64,000 nt of DNA from Nymphalis io (taxonomy: Eukaryota > Arthropoda > Insecta > Lepidoptera > Nymphalidae): NCBI RefSeq assembly GCF_905147045.1, contig NC_065908.1, positions 9,672,001 to 9,736,000 on the forward strand. The letters run 5' to 3'. Both the position numbers and the translations under genes were made by a program. The notes below the pieces were generated by a model. It searched no databases, was not told where the DNA came from, and saw nothing but the letters and a program-made list of their open reading frames with translations. Positions 45,906 to 56,818 of the stretch are shown here, in pieces (position 1 is the first letter of the stretch; each line of letters starts with the position of its first letter).

Positions 45906-46261
45906 TTTTACTTCAATTTGATTAAAACCGTTCGAGCTATTCAAATCGCTATTGATGTAGTCAGAAATGTCGATAAGTCAAAAATGACTCGAAGCACGCA
46001 GTTGAATTATTTAAATGTGAAATAGTTCGTTAGAGGAATAAGATCGATCATTGAGATTTATACTTATGAATGTTATTCTCAGTAAAACAAATTAAGCCAT
46101 TTCCTACTTAACTAACGTCATGCTTTCTTAGTATATATACGCCGTTATGCTTGAGGAAAACTACAAGAGATCCCAACGTGTTTTATCTTGAATTCTATTT
46201 CAACAGTTAGGTATTCATAGAGATTGCTTTATTAACAACGTTTTAAGGAACAACATTTTGT
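45906..46261. other. Non-coding stretch
   Basis: No gene or repeat was recognised. Confidence 0.5.
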
Positions 46262-47285
46262 TTATATAGAATATGCGGACGTGCAAATGGGCCACCTGAT
46301 GGTAAGTGCGCAAATTTATATCGTGTAAGACTTGTCTACTAGGCTAAAGAACAAATTAACTCGTCTATTCACTGTTAGGACTTGTTAAAACTAATCAAAT
46401 AAAGGTTGACCTAAGATTATTGGCATTGGCGATGTAAGTGATGGTTAACATTTCAAGGACAATTTTTTTTATTGATTAGGTAGGTTAGGCTAGGTTAAGA
46501 CGAGCAGGGGTACATGTCAGTCACCTCCACGTGGTGCACCCTGGGCAACGGGGTCGACCAGCAATCCGATGTTTTTCCGGATTGCTTGTCGATCGCGGCT
46601 GAGACTGACGCGGTGGAGGTGTTGCGGGCCGCTCCTGGTACTTCTCTGTTGCGCAGAGTGGACCAGCGAGCGGCTTCGTGGCAAATAGGACTCCGGGGTC
46701 CTTTTGGGCCGCCGGAGAGAGAGAGGAGGCGTTGGTCTCCGGAGTCCTTTCGGGCTGCTGGAGTCGGGAGGGGGAGTAGAAGGAAGAGGGAGAGGCGGGT
46801 TCGCTCAGTTTCGGTGTCGATGCTGGGTGGACAGACTTCGGTCACCGCCTTCTCAAACTCGTTTCTCCATCCAGGCGCCAGCCTGTGGTGGGACCGAGGG
46901 CCTTGCCTTCACCGGCCGGGCCAAGAGGAGAAAACCTCAATAAAAAACAACCGGTTGGTCGCTCACCCACAGCGACGGCCACAGGCGGGGTCGCGGTGGT
47001 GTGTTAACGCGTTCCCGTAACCCCGCCACCATGCGGTGAGGCGGAAACGAGGAGGTTTTAGTGGGTAGGACGGTGGCCTTCTGCCCCGTGAGTCCCACAT
47101 ACCCGTCCCGGTCGTGTCCGGGCGGCGCTTGCATCGCCAAAGCGCCACCAACCTTGGGAACTAAGATGTTATGTCTCATGTGCCTGTAATTACACTGGCT
47201 CACTCACCCTTACAAACGCGAACACAACAGTACCAAGTACAGCTGTTTGCGGTAGAATACGAGCTTTCACAAAGCTCTACCACTA
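46262..47285. mobile_element. Composite of SINE A pieces around a GC-rich insert
   Basis: 46262-46310 (GCGGACGTGCAAATGGGCCA, GATGGTAAGTGCGC) and 47126-47285 (CGCCACCAACCTTGGGAACT, TTACACTGGCTCACTCACCC) are minus-strand family A segments. 46405-46458 (TTGGCATTGGCGATGTAAGT) is a plus-strand family A piece. Between them, 46480-47125 is about 640 bp of GC-rich DNA unlike anything else here. It starts after a T-run with TAGGTAGGTTAGGCTAGGTT and has an internal near-repeat (GGACTCCGGGGTCCTTTTGG against CTCCGGAGTCCTTTCGGGCT). Its end resembles element D (TTTTAGTGGGTAGGACGG, GTGAGTCCCACATACCC). It is probably part of a non-LTR retrotransposon. The 168-codon plus-strand ORF in it is open on the minus strand too and is not claimed as a gene. 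Confidence 0.5.
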
Positions 47286-47371
47286 TTTTTATGTTTATCT
47301 TACACATGGAATATAGATGTACTGAAAAAACGAATTATATCAATTAAAATCGTACTAACATCCTACGTCTC

Positions 47372-47583
47372 TCAGTACAGTCTTTCCCCATCATAAGGAG
47401 CTCCGTCGAGTTCTGGTTGCCTGGTACCCTCAGGCGGCAGGCCCCACCGTGGACGGCAGCCATTATGCGCAAAGTACCGAGGTATTCGGTCGTCGCGGAT
47501 CATCTCATAGGCCAACCGAGCAATACTCTCCTGGTACTCGCTGATGCCAGTCTTATAGAGACAGGGTCGCACATAGCCGAGGA
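47372..47583 (-). CDS. Terminal coding exon of an unrecognised gene, perhaps an alternative 3' exon
   Basis: On the minus strand the acceptor AATTATTTCGTAG|TCCTCGG opens a phase-1 exon of two bases plus 69 codons, ending in TGA at 47372. The peptide runs LGYVRPCLYKTGISEYQESI, later RDDRIPRYFAHNGCRPRWGL, and ends GAPYDGERLY. GC content, codon mix and the Tyr/Arg/Pro-rich sequence are strongly coding-like. Exon 3 of the gene at 48698-52863 ends in phase 1, so this exon could replace exon 4 as an alternative 3' exon and give a 149-residue isoform. It could equally be the last exon of a separate gene. The family is not recognised. Confidence 0.6.
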
Positions 47584-48697
47584 CTACGAAATAATTAGAC
47601 TTGTTAAAAGACAAATACAGTTCATAATTACAAACGTAGGTTCAACAAATACAGTTTTTAACCTGATAACATTTTAATTATAATCATAAAACATACAATA
47701 AATAGATTACAAGTTTATACATTGTTCGCTACAATTTAAAATGATTTTTCGAATAGTTCTTAACTAAAATACACTTAAAAAACAATAAGTACATTGAGGC
47801 ATTTCGATAATTTTTTAACGATATCATTATCAAGCCATCGACGTAACAAGTTTATTTTAATGTAACAGTAGCTCAGCTCCTGCAAGACAAATCAAAGCAT
47901 ACTTACGATGCCATTATATTGTCCTAACATCTCATGAATTCATAACAAATGACATAAGTATTGTTATTTAAGAGTGTATTGATAACATAAATAACTCCAA
48001 ATAATCAATATGACATATTTATAAACATGTAATAATCATAAACCCAAGGGATAATTAAATTTTTGTGTAGTTACTTCGTATAATTTATTATTCTCTTATT
48101 AAATATCGTTAACTTGTAATATTTGCTTATTCTATATTTATACAAATAAAAATGGAAGTAAAATACTAAAGTAAAGAATTAGGACAACGTAAGTATCCCA
48201 CTCTCTAACATAACCTAACTTATAAATATTTTAAGCGTAATTGTAACGCAAATATTACATTTTAACCTTTATATATAAGGGTATGATAATACTAAAAGCT
48301 TGAGAGTTTTTAGGTCGAACGCGATAAGATTGTCTTTGTTGCCTTTATTCTGTATGTGCTACCCGTCATATCATGTGCACTAAGCCGCGCCGTTGCAATA
48401 TTTGTTATTTTATATACGTACCTACTCTGTTTTCATTTTGTGAATTTACAGGGTACCCCAACTCTTGTTCCCCACATTATATTAATTTAGAATTTATGAT
48501 CTCAAGTAAGTGAATTGTGACATTGTTGTGGGAAATATGTATTGGGATCTACCACTGCGATTTGAAAAAATCTTTTGCTTTAGATAGATCTTCTATCAAG
48601 AAAGGTTATAGACTATACATCATCACGCTACGATCCACAGAATTTGAACAGTAACGTTTTACGTGGAACCGCGCGGAGCTATAAATAAATCCCAAAA
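47584..48697. other. Intron-like or intergenic AT-rich stretch
   Basis: Nothing was recognised between the two terminal coding exons. No repeat of the families described here is present. Confidence 0.5.
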
Positions 48698-48903
48698 CTA
48701 ACTTCTCAATTGCGTTGGTAACGATTCCAGGGTCGGTTTGTTCATGTCCCGCTCATAAAGTTCCCGCGCCAGTTTCATCAATTCTGTATCTTTGATGGCC
48801 AGCTTCTGTGCCGGTGGTGGTGGTGGCGTGTCATCGACCACCCCTTCAGATTTGCAAGGTCTACGCTTCTTCTCTCGAGGTTTAAATGGTCTTGTTTTGA
48901 ATT
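48698..48903 (-). CDS. Exon 4 (terminal) of the unrecognised four-exon gene
   Basis: The acceptor AATTATATTACAG|AATTC opens two bases plus 67 codons to TAG. It carries the basic segment, five prolines (DDTPPPPPAQK) and the C-terminal helix, ending LESLPTQLRS. Neither other frame is open throughout with a usable acceptor. Confidence 0.8.
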
Positions 48904-51900
48904 CTGTAATATAATTACAAAATAATGCTGGTTTCTAAGGTTATTACAATTTGATATCGATACAGAGTATATATCCAATGAAGAAAAAGGCGTAACAAAC
49001 AATATATTGCCCGATGTGACATAAGTTTCTCGTCAATACCGTGATATTATAATTAACACGGAATTTTGACACAGCGCGATTTAAATTAAATTATAACTAT
49101 TTGTCTAAATTAACATGAAAGGTTTCCATATTTTAAAAATAAATGAATTTTGTACGGGTTACAATGTCACTGGATTCATTATAATCTAAAGGGGAATATA
49201 AATATCCTGTGACATACACATACTAACATATAATGTTAATCCTTTGTACGGATATGAATGTATTGAAATTATATATGTGTGCAAAAATTATTATTATACA
49301 CACGATTTGTTTGTAATATATAAAGATACATTATTCGCAAGTGTGATGTGTTGAGGGATTTATATCGTATTTATGTACATTATTAGGCCTGCGACAATCT
49401 CGCGAATGTCTTGACATAAATTAAACATGACAGACCCTCGTTAGAGTTTATTAAATTCCATACCATAAACAAACCCATAGCTTTTTCTCGAACACAAATA
49501 AGGAGAACGATGCCGACACAATATAAAATATTTTTTATCTATACCTATACGACACGACAGAAACGGAAATAATACACTTCAGTGGAATTATCACCTTACA
49601 GATAAGGTCATCTCTGCAGCATGCTGCTTTTTGCGTATGGCAAATTTTTAAATAGGTACTTTCATGTGATCATTTCTTCCTTTCATTTTACGGAAAAGTT
49701 ATTTCGACTAAATTATGCTAGAATTTTATTTAACTCACATACATAAGATTTATCCGACAGGTATTTTCCAAAATAATTATGAATTATTCAGGTATTACCT
49801 CTAAATTTTTGTTTTTTGCCTGATTTATTTAAAAACTTGAATAACTTTGTCTTTTGAAATTCATTAAATCAATTACTGTACTCGTCCCTTCCATCTTGAA
49901 AGTTTACCGAGCCCTGTCTTATGGTATATTACTTTGGGGTGGCGCTTCAGACATAAAAACGGTAACTCATTCTTCGAAAAAGGGCTTTGTGTCATTTGCA
50001 TTCATGGAGCTCGGTTCAATATGCACAAAAATATTATGTATTATATCCAAATAGAGACAAATATTGTATTAATGCGTGAAAAAGAGAAGAGAAACTTGTA
50101 ACATTACATTTTTATCTAGGTATTCGTTTCCATAATTAAAACGTGCAGATATTTTTTGCTTTGTTAAATAAAAAAAAAATTATATCTAAAAAAATTAAAA
50201 AATTAAATTTAATAAAATTTAAATTTTAAAAAGCCAATAATAAATAAGTACTGCTCAATACCATCTGATATACATGGTGAAAAAGGCGTAACTAGTAAAT
50301 ATTCGTTGGGTTTTTATGTAGGATATATAAATTGAAGTATATATAATTAACATAAGTACCTATTTAATTTAATTGACGAAGAAACTATACAAGACTAGTG
50401 AGTTAGTAACCAATTTTTCTCTACAGTATATATTTTCTGATCATTGTTAGTATAGTAAAGTATAATATAATAGTAATTAAGTCTTGTAAAATCGTAAATA
50501 AATAAATAAGCATAAGCGCAACGAGTTAAATATAAATATTTTTTTTTTTTTTTTTTATATCGCCGGGAGGGCAAATGACTCCACTCCACCTGATGGTAAG
50601 CGGTAGTAGAGTCCAAACGCGACGACGGCCAGTACAGACGGGAAAAACGTTCTGCACTAGCCGCCTTCGCCTTGCCGGCCCGCAAGATGCCTCTTCACGC
50701 CTCGTTTGAAGGAACCCGGGTTGTAAGAGGAGGGGAATACGTGAGCTGGTAAGGAATTCCATTTTTTGGAAGTGCGACAAAGAAAGGAGTTGCCAAATTT
50801 CTTTGTTCGCGATGGAATTGATGTCACAGTTAGGCGGTGACATCGAGAACCAGCTCGCGTGGACTTAAGAAGGAAGGGGGAAGCAGGAAAAGGAAGGGGG
50901 AAGCAGGAGAATTCTTAATATTAAAACTAAAACAGAAAACGCCGTTATGAATACAAGTTATTCCAAAGATGAATGTCTGAAACGTCAGCTTTATGTTAAG
51001 ATCATATATTTCCGGAGAGACCGTCATGCGAACGTGGGACTGAAACAGTCAGGATTCAGAGAAGATAGGTATTACAAACTCATATTTCGATGTACATTAA
51101 TCCAATTAGACTTTTACAAGTAATTTTTAGTTACCTATATTATTTTTCATTTTTATAACATTCTATTGAAATTGCGAGTAAAACTTTCCGTAATATATCC
51201 TAGGGATTTTCGCAGAAAATAGTGATAAACGTAAGATATTATTACATAATATAATTAAGTATACAATATTTAATAAATACCCAATACTTTCGAAATGTCA
51301 CGTTTTGCACCAGTTTTGAATGAAAATTTCACGGAAAAATCGACATTAAACTTATTAGTTACTCTTACGGTTTGCCCTTGTTGTTGGTCAAAATTATATT
51401 TAAAACTGTTTAAATTTCTTCAGAAAGTCAGCAGCAAATACACAACTTACATAATAAAATAAAAGAGTATCGATTTTTGTTGGAAGTTTTCAGTCATAAA
51501 TCTGTTTTTTTACAGTTAATAGGCAAACGCTTGTCCGTTGACTTGCCTTATCCTAAGCATAGTCACGGTCTAGGATGGAGCGCGCCTGCCCAGAAGGAAC
51601 CCGCTTACCCTGGATTTGATTTATTCTACCGCAAGCCAGCAGTGCTTGGTATTGTTCTGTTCCGGTTTGAAGGGTGAGTGAGCCAGTGTAATTACAGGCA
51701 CAAGGGACATAACATCTTAGTTCCCAAGGTTGGTGGCGCATTGGTGATGTAAACGATGGTTAACATTTCTTACAATGCCAATGTCTATGGGCGTTGGTGA
51801 CCACTTACCATCAGGTGGCCCATATGCTCGTCCGCCTTCCTATTCTATACAAAAACAGGAAAAATGGAATCAAGCAAAGCATTCCACAGTTTCGCAGTGC

Positions 51901-52863
51901 GAATAATAAATGTGGAAAAATTCCACAAATCTGTTATATACCCAATGTGTAGTTTTGTGACTAACCAGGAGAAAGGTGAGCGCAGTAGTCGTTAAAATAA
52001 GTGGACTGTCCGCGTAAGCTCTTCATAGTCATCTTTATAAACTGTTCTATTTCCTCCTCAGTCCAAGCTTTCTGTAGAAAACAATCACATTATCTATAAT
52101 AATCTCGTAAAAACTTAAAAATTGACGTAAAAATATATTCTGAATACACACACACACATAACTGATTTAAGAATATAAAAAAAAGAACGATGATTTTGGG
52201 CCGTGGACAATAACAATAAAACTGTTTGGCAGAAGAATAATTGTCAAGTGGATCGTATCCACTGAGACGGATCTGCATAAAACCAACTACCACCGATGAG
52301 AACCCATCGTCTAGGGTTTTTATATCTTTTATATGGTCAATTTAGTGTGTAAATAGTTTAATATCAAAAAACAAAGCAATCATCAGGAGGTTGTGTGGCT
52401 GTTTGCTAATTTATATATAGTTATTTCATGTAGTATTATATGATTAATTTTAATTTGACTTAACCAACCATTGTATATGTAATGTATAATTCGGAAGTCG
52501 ATTAAATTATTCTGTAAATTAATAACAATTCTATATACTAACATCTTCAGATCCCATCTTCGGGTCCAACCATTTTCCTTCCAACTTAGCCCACCTGAGT
52601 TCGGGCCGACATCTGTAGAATGATTTAATTCGTAGTGTTTACTAAATTACCGTACCTTAACTAAAAGATTGTTTACTATCACTATTCATATTATAGTCAA
52701 AATAATATTATATAGGTACTTAATGTTATATGCTGCTAGCTTATTAATAATTAACTTTTTTCATTTTCGCAATGAATTCTTAAACTAATATTGTAACTTA
52801 CATTTGAGTTTTCCGAATAGGATGCTGTCGATATTCATCAAAATATTCTGTGAGGAACGACAT
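48698..52863 (-). CDS. Four-exon gene for an unrecognised 147-residue protein
   Basis: Coding exons on the minus strand are 52863-52802, 52612-52543, 52071-51966 and 48903-48698 (62, 70, 106 and 206 nt). All junctions are GT-AG. Phases match (2, 0, 1), giving 147 codons and a TAG. The ATG has a good context (TAAAATGTCG). The protein begins MSFLTEYFDEYRQHPIRKTQ. It has a Trp-bearing middle (RWAKLEGKWLDPK; KAWTEEEIEQFI, probably helical), a basic segment (KTRPFKPREKKRRP) that could be a nuclear localisation signal, a run of five prolines, and a likely helical tail (DTELMKLARELYERDM). No signal peptide or membrane segment is seen. I do not recognise the family. Four independently placed exons in register make a real gene very likely. 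The 3-kb last intron holds LINE and SINE insertions. Confidence 0.8.
49860..50060 (+). mobile_element. Relic of a jockey-like reverse transcriptase
   Basis: The plus strand reads VYRALSYGILLWGGASDIKT, followed by a degraded S-S-K-K-G-F-V. The pattern Y-G-(I/L)-x-L-W-G followed by Q-K-R-A-V-R is conserved just after the catalytic domain of jockey/CR1-type reverse transcriptases. Only this short piece survives, antisense to the host gene. Confidence 0.6.
50554..50868 (-). mobile_element. 5'-truncated LINE 3' end with poly-A tail, second copy
   Basis: Almost identical to the element at 16494-16825 and truncated at nearly the same 5' point (TTAAGTCCACGCGAGC), with its A tail at 50540-50556 (T-run on plus). 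It lies in the same orientation as the host gene, within its last intron. Its coding remnant matches the WNSLPAHVFP region with single-base differences. Confidence 0.85.
51517..51619 (+). mobile_element. Repeat E copy joined to a SINE A copy
   Basis: GCAAACGCTTGTCCGTTGAC, CATAGTCACGGTCTAGGATG and GAGCGCGCCTGCCCAGAAGG run directly into family A sequence at about 51620. No target duplication is visible at the junction, so this may be a chimeric retroposon rather than two insertions. Confidence 0.65.
51620..51857 (+). mobile_element. SINE family A copy, 5' truncated
   Basis: It starts within the family at TTATTCTACCGCAAGCCAGC and continues intact to CCTTCCTATTCTATACAAAAACAGG. The body is close to the family consensus. 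Confidence 0.9.
51966..52071 (-). CDS. Exon 3 of the unrecognised four-exon gene
   Basis: The acceptor TTGTTTTCTACAG|AAAGC and donor TCTCCTG|GTTAGTC bound 35 codons plus one base. The peptide KAWTEEEIEQFIKMTMKSLR is predicted helical. The phase-1 donor fits both exon 4 (48903) and the exon at 47583. Confidence 0.8.
52543..52612 (-). CDS. Exon 2 of the unrecognised four-exon gene
   Basis: The acceptor AATCATTCTACAG|ATGTCGG and donor GAAGAT|GTTAGTA bound 70 nt. One base completes the split codon, followed by 23 codons (CRPELRWAKLEGKWLDPKMG and on). The tandem Trp-Lys-rich segment is the most distinctive part of the protein. Confidence 0.8.
52802..52863 (-). CDS. Exon 1 of the unrecognised four-exon gene
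   Basis: It encodes the first 20 residues and two bases of the next codon. The donor CTCAAAT|GTAAGTTA is near-consensus. Immediately upstream the minus strand has ATTATAAATTACGC about 25 bases before the ATG, a possible TATA-like element if the leader is very short. Confidence 0.8.
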
Positions 52864-54202
52864 TTTACACACTGCGTAATTTATAATATTTTATCAAAAA
52901 TCGTGCTCGATACACTAATTCAACACTAGATTAATTTATTCCTTGAGGATTGTCAAAATTGACAATTAAATCTAAACTTGATAAATTGCCTTTTAAAACT
53001 TAGTGTGACACCAAAAAGTCACGTCGAAGGAGTTACAATGGTAGTGCATGTTTTATGGGAAATTCTACAATTCGACTGACATTTTTCTAATTTCCCTTAC
53101 AAGTTTCTTTTGTAATGTAATCACGGCATCGCATGTTTCGTGATTTTAAGGGATCGTAAACGTTTTTTTTTTATTTCGTAATTAATTGAATTGATTGCGA
53201 TATTATTGTTCTACGGCTTTCACTTTTTATTCTAGACTTAGTTGAAAATAGTTTTAGATAGTTTAATGTAGCCTTTGTTATTAGTAGTAAACTAAAAAAC
53301 CTTTTGACAGTATGCATAAAACTTTAACGTGCCACAATCGCGATAATATTTTTTTTGGTAAAAACGGGAAATATATATGTAATAATTTCTAGGCCTCTAT
53401 ATTCGTTTGTAAAGGTTGAATAGCTGAAATTAGATCATAGCATTTAAAATTAATGTTCGTAAAATATGTTAGATACCTATTTTACGAACATTAAGTTTTT
53501 ATAATTTGTTATTCTCAATCAATGAAAAAATACAATGAAAGCCTATACTTCAGCATCAGAAAAATTCCTAAAAATCCGACTCCGGGTAAAGAAGTTACTC
53601 GAAATGAATAAATTCAGAGAGTACAAATTGTAAGAATGCACGATTGTACCAAAGTTTATCAAGCTCTTCCTTCCTTATGAACTTCGTTATAACTCGTTCC
53701 TGTACATCGCGCATACAATTTTTATGCGCTAACCGCAGACGTTAGCGTGACGGGCGGCAGTAAATCACGCTATCGTATTTTTAGAAAGCACTAATTTGTC
53801 GTATATCTGCCGTCGTCTCCGAAGGTCATTATCGTGAACGAAATCAATCCAAGGTTAGGAGGAAATTGTACGTCATTAGCAAATTCATGTCAGATTGGTC
53901 TGTAATTGGCTTTATTTCTTTTTGTATGCAAAATTGGCGGACAATGTGTTTAGATAAAGATATCATTAATTTAGATTAATAGCAGTAATGACATTAGATT
54001 AAGATTTTAATAGCAGTAATGACATTAGTTCATAAATTAAGTTTGATTTTATAACCAATAACCATGTTTTAGTGTCAGTGGAGACAAGTGTCGACCCTAG
54101 ACTTTAACATATGCATAGGCGGTAGAAATGCGCCTGAATGAATTTTTAAACCTTAAAATTAGTTAAAGCCTGAGTCGAGGAACTGTGGAGAAAAAAAAAT
54201 CC
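52864..54202. other. 5' flank of the four-exon gene and non-coding stretch
   Basis: It contains a 17-bp hairpin (53450-53494) and a 31-bp-period duplication of TTAATAGCAGTAATGACATT (53976-53997, 54007-54028). A GC-richer patch at 53700-53790 has GCGCTAAC / GTTAGCGTG inverted segments. No other gene was recognised. Confidence 0.45.
53450..53494. repeat. Perfect 17-bp inverted repeat, 11-base loop
   Basis: TTAATGTTCGTAAAATA (53450-53466) and TATTTTACGAACATTAA (53478-53494) are exact reverse complements around TGTTAGATACC. It lies about 590 bp upstream of the four-exon gene's ATG. Confidence 0.85.
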
Positions 54203-54490
54203 ACTTAATGTCCCACTGCTGGGCTAAGGCCTCCTCTCCCTTTTTGAGGAGAAGGTTTAGAGCTTATTCCACTACGCTGCTCCAATGCGGGATAGTAGAA
54301 TACACATGTCATATAATTTCAATAAAATTAGACACATGCAGGTTTCCTTACGATGTTTTCCTCCACCGTCAAGCACGAGGTGAATTATAATCACAAATTA
54401 AGCACATGAAATTTCAGTGGTGGTTGCCCAGGTTTGAACCCACGATCATCGATTAAGATTCACGCGTTCTAACCACTAGGCCATCTCGGC
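54203..54490 (-). mobile_element. SINE family B copy, near full length
   Basis: The minus-strand element runs from TTAATGTCCCACTGCTGGGC to the head complement CTAACCACTAGGCCATCTCG, ending in a T-run. It is well conserved. Confidence 0.9.
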
Positions 54491-54928
54491 TTTTTTTAGC
54501 AATTCATCCAACGATAGTTGGAAAACATTATTTTAAATAAACATTTTTTGTTAATAAAATTGTATGAAAATATCCATTCGTTAATCGATTCGAAATAGAA
54601 GGATGAGATAATTACAACGAAACGAAATCGTAGAATATTGCTTGCACAATGTGCGCTTCACTAAAATTCCGGCGAACAAATGATCACACACTCTGCTTTT
54701 AGTCCGTGGCAATTTATCTGTGAACCTTTTACCCACACTTCAGGGATTTTTGTCGTCCACGAACAAAGGTCCCCCCGTTTGCCGCTATTGCTTCTTGGGG
54801 TTGTGGTATGAGTTATTTCGACACTAAGACCCAAAATGTATAACCCTAAATTAAAGACTAACTCTAAAATATTTATTCAAATCTTGTATTGACATTAGAT
54901 TAGCGCGCCCAACCATACAAACTTCATG
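54491..54928. other. Non-coding stretch
   Basis: No gene or repeat was recognised. Confidence 0.5.
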
Positions 54929-55255
54929 AGGGTCCGTTCACACAGACCGGCTCGGAGAGCATCGGCCTGCTTTTTTCTTTTCACACAGACCGGGTCGTAT
55001 ACGCTTGGAATTGGCCGGAGCGGAGCCGCCAACTATTTCACATCGACCATTCGACAGGCTGCGCAAGCGAGAAAGAGCACGCAAGCGGAGCCGGTCGGCT
55101 CCTTTTATTACTTCACACGAAGCGCGTTCAGGCATTTTTAATGACAAAAAAGGTGCAAATGCAAAAATAAACTTTACTACAATCACTCAAAACACTGTTT
55201 CCAACGTGATAAAAATCTGCTCTCCTCTCCGAGCCGGTCTGTGTGAACGGACCCT
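54929..55255. mobile_element. 327-bp MITE with perfect 31-bp terminal inverted repeats
   Basis: The left terminus 54929-54959 begins AGGGTCCGTTCACACAGACC and the right terminus 55225-55255 is its exact reverse complement. A further subterminal ACACAGACCGGG occurs at about 54982. There is no transposase ORF. The short frames inside are artefacts of GC-rich DNA. GGGTCCGTTCACAC-type ends with a 3-bp TWA-like target (TGA on the left, TTA on the right) suggest a PIF/Harbinger relative. A TTAA-type target is an alternative, because TTAA follows on the right side only. Identical arms indicate a young insertion. Confidence 0.85.
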
Positions 55256-56818
55256 TAACCCCCTTTTTTAGTATCAATATCGTTCAGTAACAGACCCATC
55301 TCCCTTGGTACACCATAAATAAGCCTCTCTTATAGATAAGGTTCGGAAAAACGAAAATAAAGCAAACAAAATAATCTTATTTTATTTATTTACCAAATAT
55401 AATGTCACTTAATTAATATATTTATGAATTTATATTCATAATAATTATTAATATGGAGAACGGTTCATAATATTATTCATAAAAATACAGATAATTAAAT
55501 TTCACATTTACATAGAAATTAACAGTAATAATATTCTCTCCGAATGAGTGATCATACTTCTATGATATTTCTTCATACATAATATTGTACTTAAAATACA
55601 TTAAATTCGTTTGTTATCTTTGATACAAGTTGTCACAAAAATAATCAATAACAAAAGAATGTCTTAATTTGACAATTTAAGAACTATAAAGGCGTATTTT
55701 ATCAACATACGATTAATTAATTATTTTTTTTTGGTGAATTCTATACACAAGTATTTAGTAATATTACATATTAATTGTTGAAAAACACAATATAGATAAT
55801 AAATCGATTAATCGAACGACGAAATGAACTACTATGAATACTTTGATTTAAACAACCGAACATAACATTTAAAAACAACCGCAAATAATAAATCCAAAAG
55901 TAAATATCAGTACAGCTTTAAAGTAAGATAATTGATATTAAAATTATTTCGATTTGGATTTTTATGAGTTTATTTATTTATAACTTAAATTTGTTTTTAA
56001 TAAAAGACAAATTTATCCACGCAATACAGAAAGTTAAGTTATATTTCAAATAGTCAAATATTCTTAAAATTATATAATCAAACAACCTCGTCTCAAGTGT
56101 TTTAACATTTCAATCTCAGAAATTAAAGTCTGAACTTAATCTAAATTGACATCCTTAGAATATAATAAAAACGTACCCGCAACTAAAACAACAATGAAAC
56201 TACGTTATTAAGATGTTATTGTTTGAATAAACGAAATTTCATTTGGCAGGATTATTATAAGAAAAACTACTCAAGATACATTAAGTAAAATTTAATTAAT
56301 TACGTCAATTTAATGTAAGAAAGTACCCGCTAACTACTAAGCTACTACGCTAAAATAAAACCATGAAAATGTACTAAAATCGATTTTATTATCATTTAAT
56401 TACGATAACTTAAATTATAAATCAAGTAATTCTTTTAATATCGTCGATAACTCCTTAAACATACTGTTAACATTGATCAATCAATTTGTCAATAACAGGG
56501 TGATACCAAAAACATTTCGAAATAGCGAGACGCTACAACGAACCGACGACAAGGCAACAAAATAATTTATATATTCACTGCTCTTATCATTTCATTTCTC
56601 TACATCGTTCATTACACTGTCAACAATTTCTCTTACGACGATGAAATATAAACGCGTCATTCACGCGTCACAATGGGGGTGAAAATGGTGATGACGCTCA
56701 TGTTTAAAGTAGTTGGTAGATGATTCATTCTATTCCCGTTTTGTGTAAAGGTACATGAATAGAATCGAAGGACACGCAACAGACGCAGCCTGTGTGTGGG
56801 AGGGGGGGGGGCCGGCGC
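55256..56818. other. 3' flank and 3' untranslated region of the GLYR1 homologue
   Basis: The region just below 56819 (to about 56560) is GC-richer and is probably 3' UTR on the minus strand. It includes a run of nine G at 56802-56810. Minus-strand AATAAA hexamers (TTTATT on plus) occur near 56386 and further down, but which is used cannot be told. The remainder is AT-rich with no gene recognised. Confidence 0.45.

Larger units (their letters stand above)
48904..51965. other. Last intron of the four-exon gene, with repeats
   Basis: This 3.06-kb intron on the minus strand contains a LINE relic (49860-50060), a LINE 3' end (50554-50868), a 19-bp duplication (AAGGAAGGGGGAAGCAGGA at 50870 and 50890), repeat E and a SINE A copy (51517-51857). 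Its AT-rich remainder shows nothing else. Confidence 0.7.

Noticed and set aside
46495..47203. ORFs of 168 and 116 codons on opposite strands
   Set aside because: Both strands are open because the DNA is GC-rich and stop-poor. There are no splice or start signals, and the block looks like retrotransposon sequence.
55005..55271. 88-codon ORF rich in Arg
   Set aside because: It lies inside the MITE and includes its inverted terminus.
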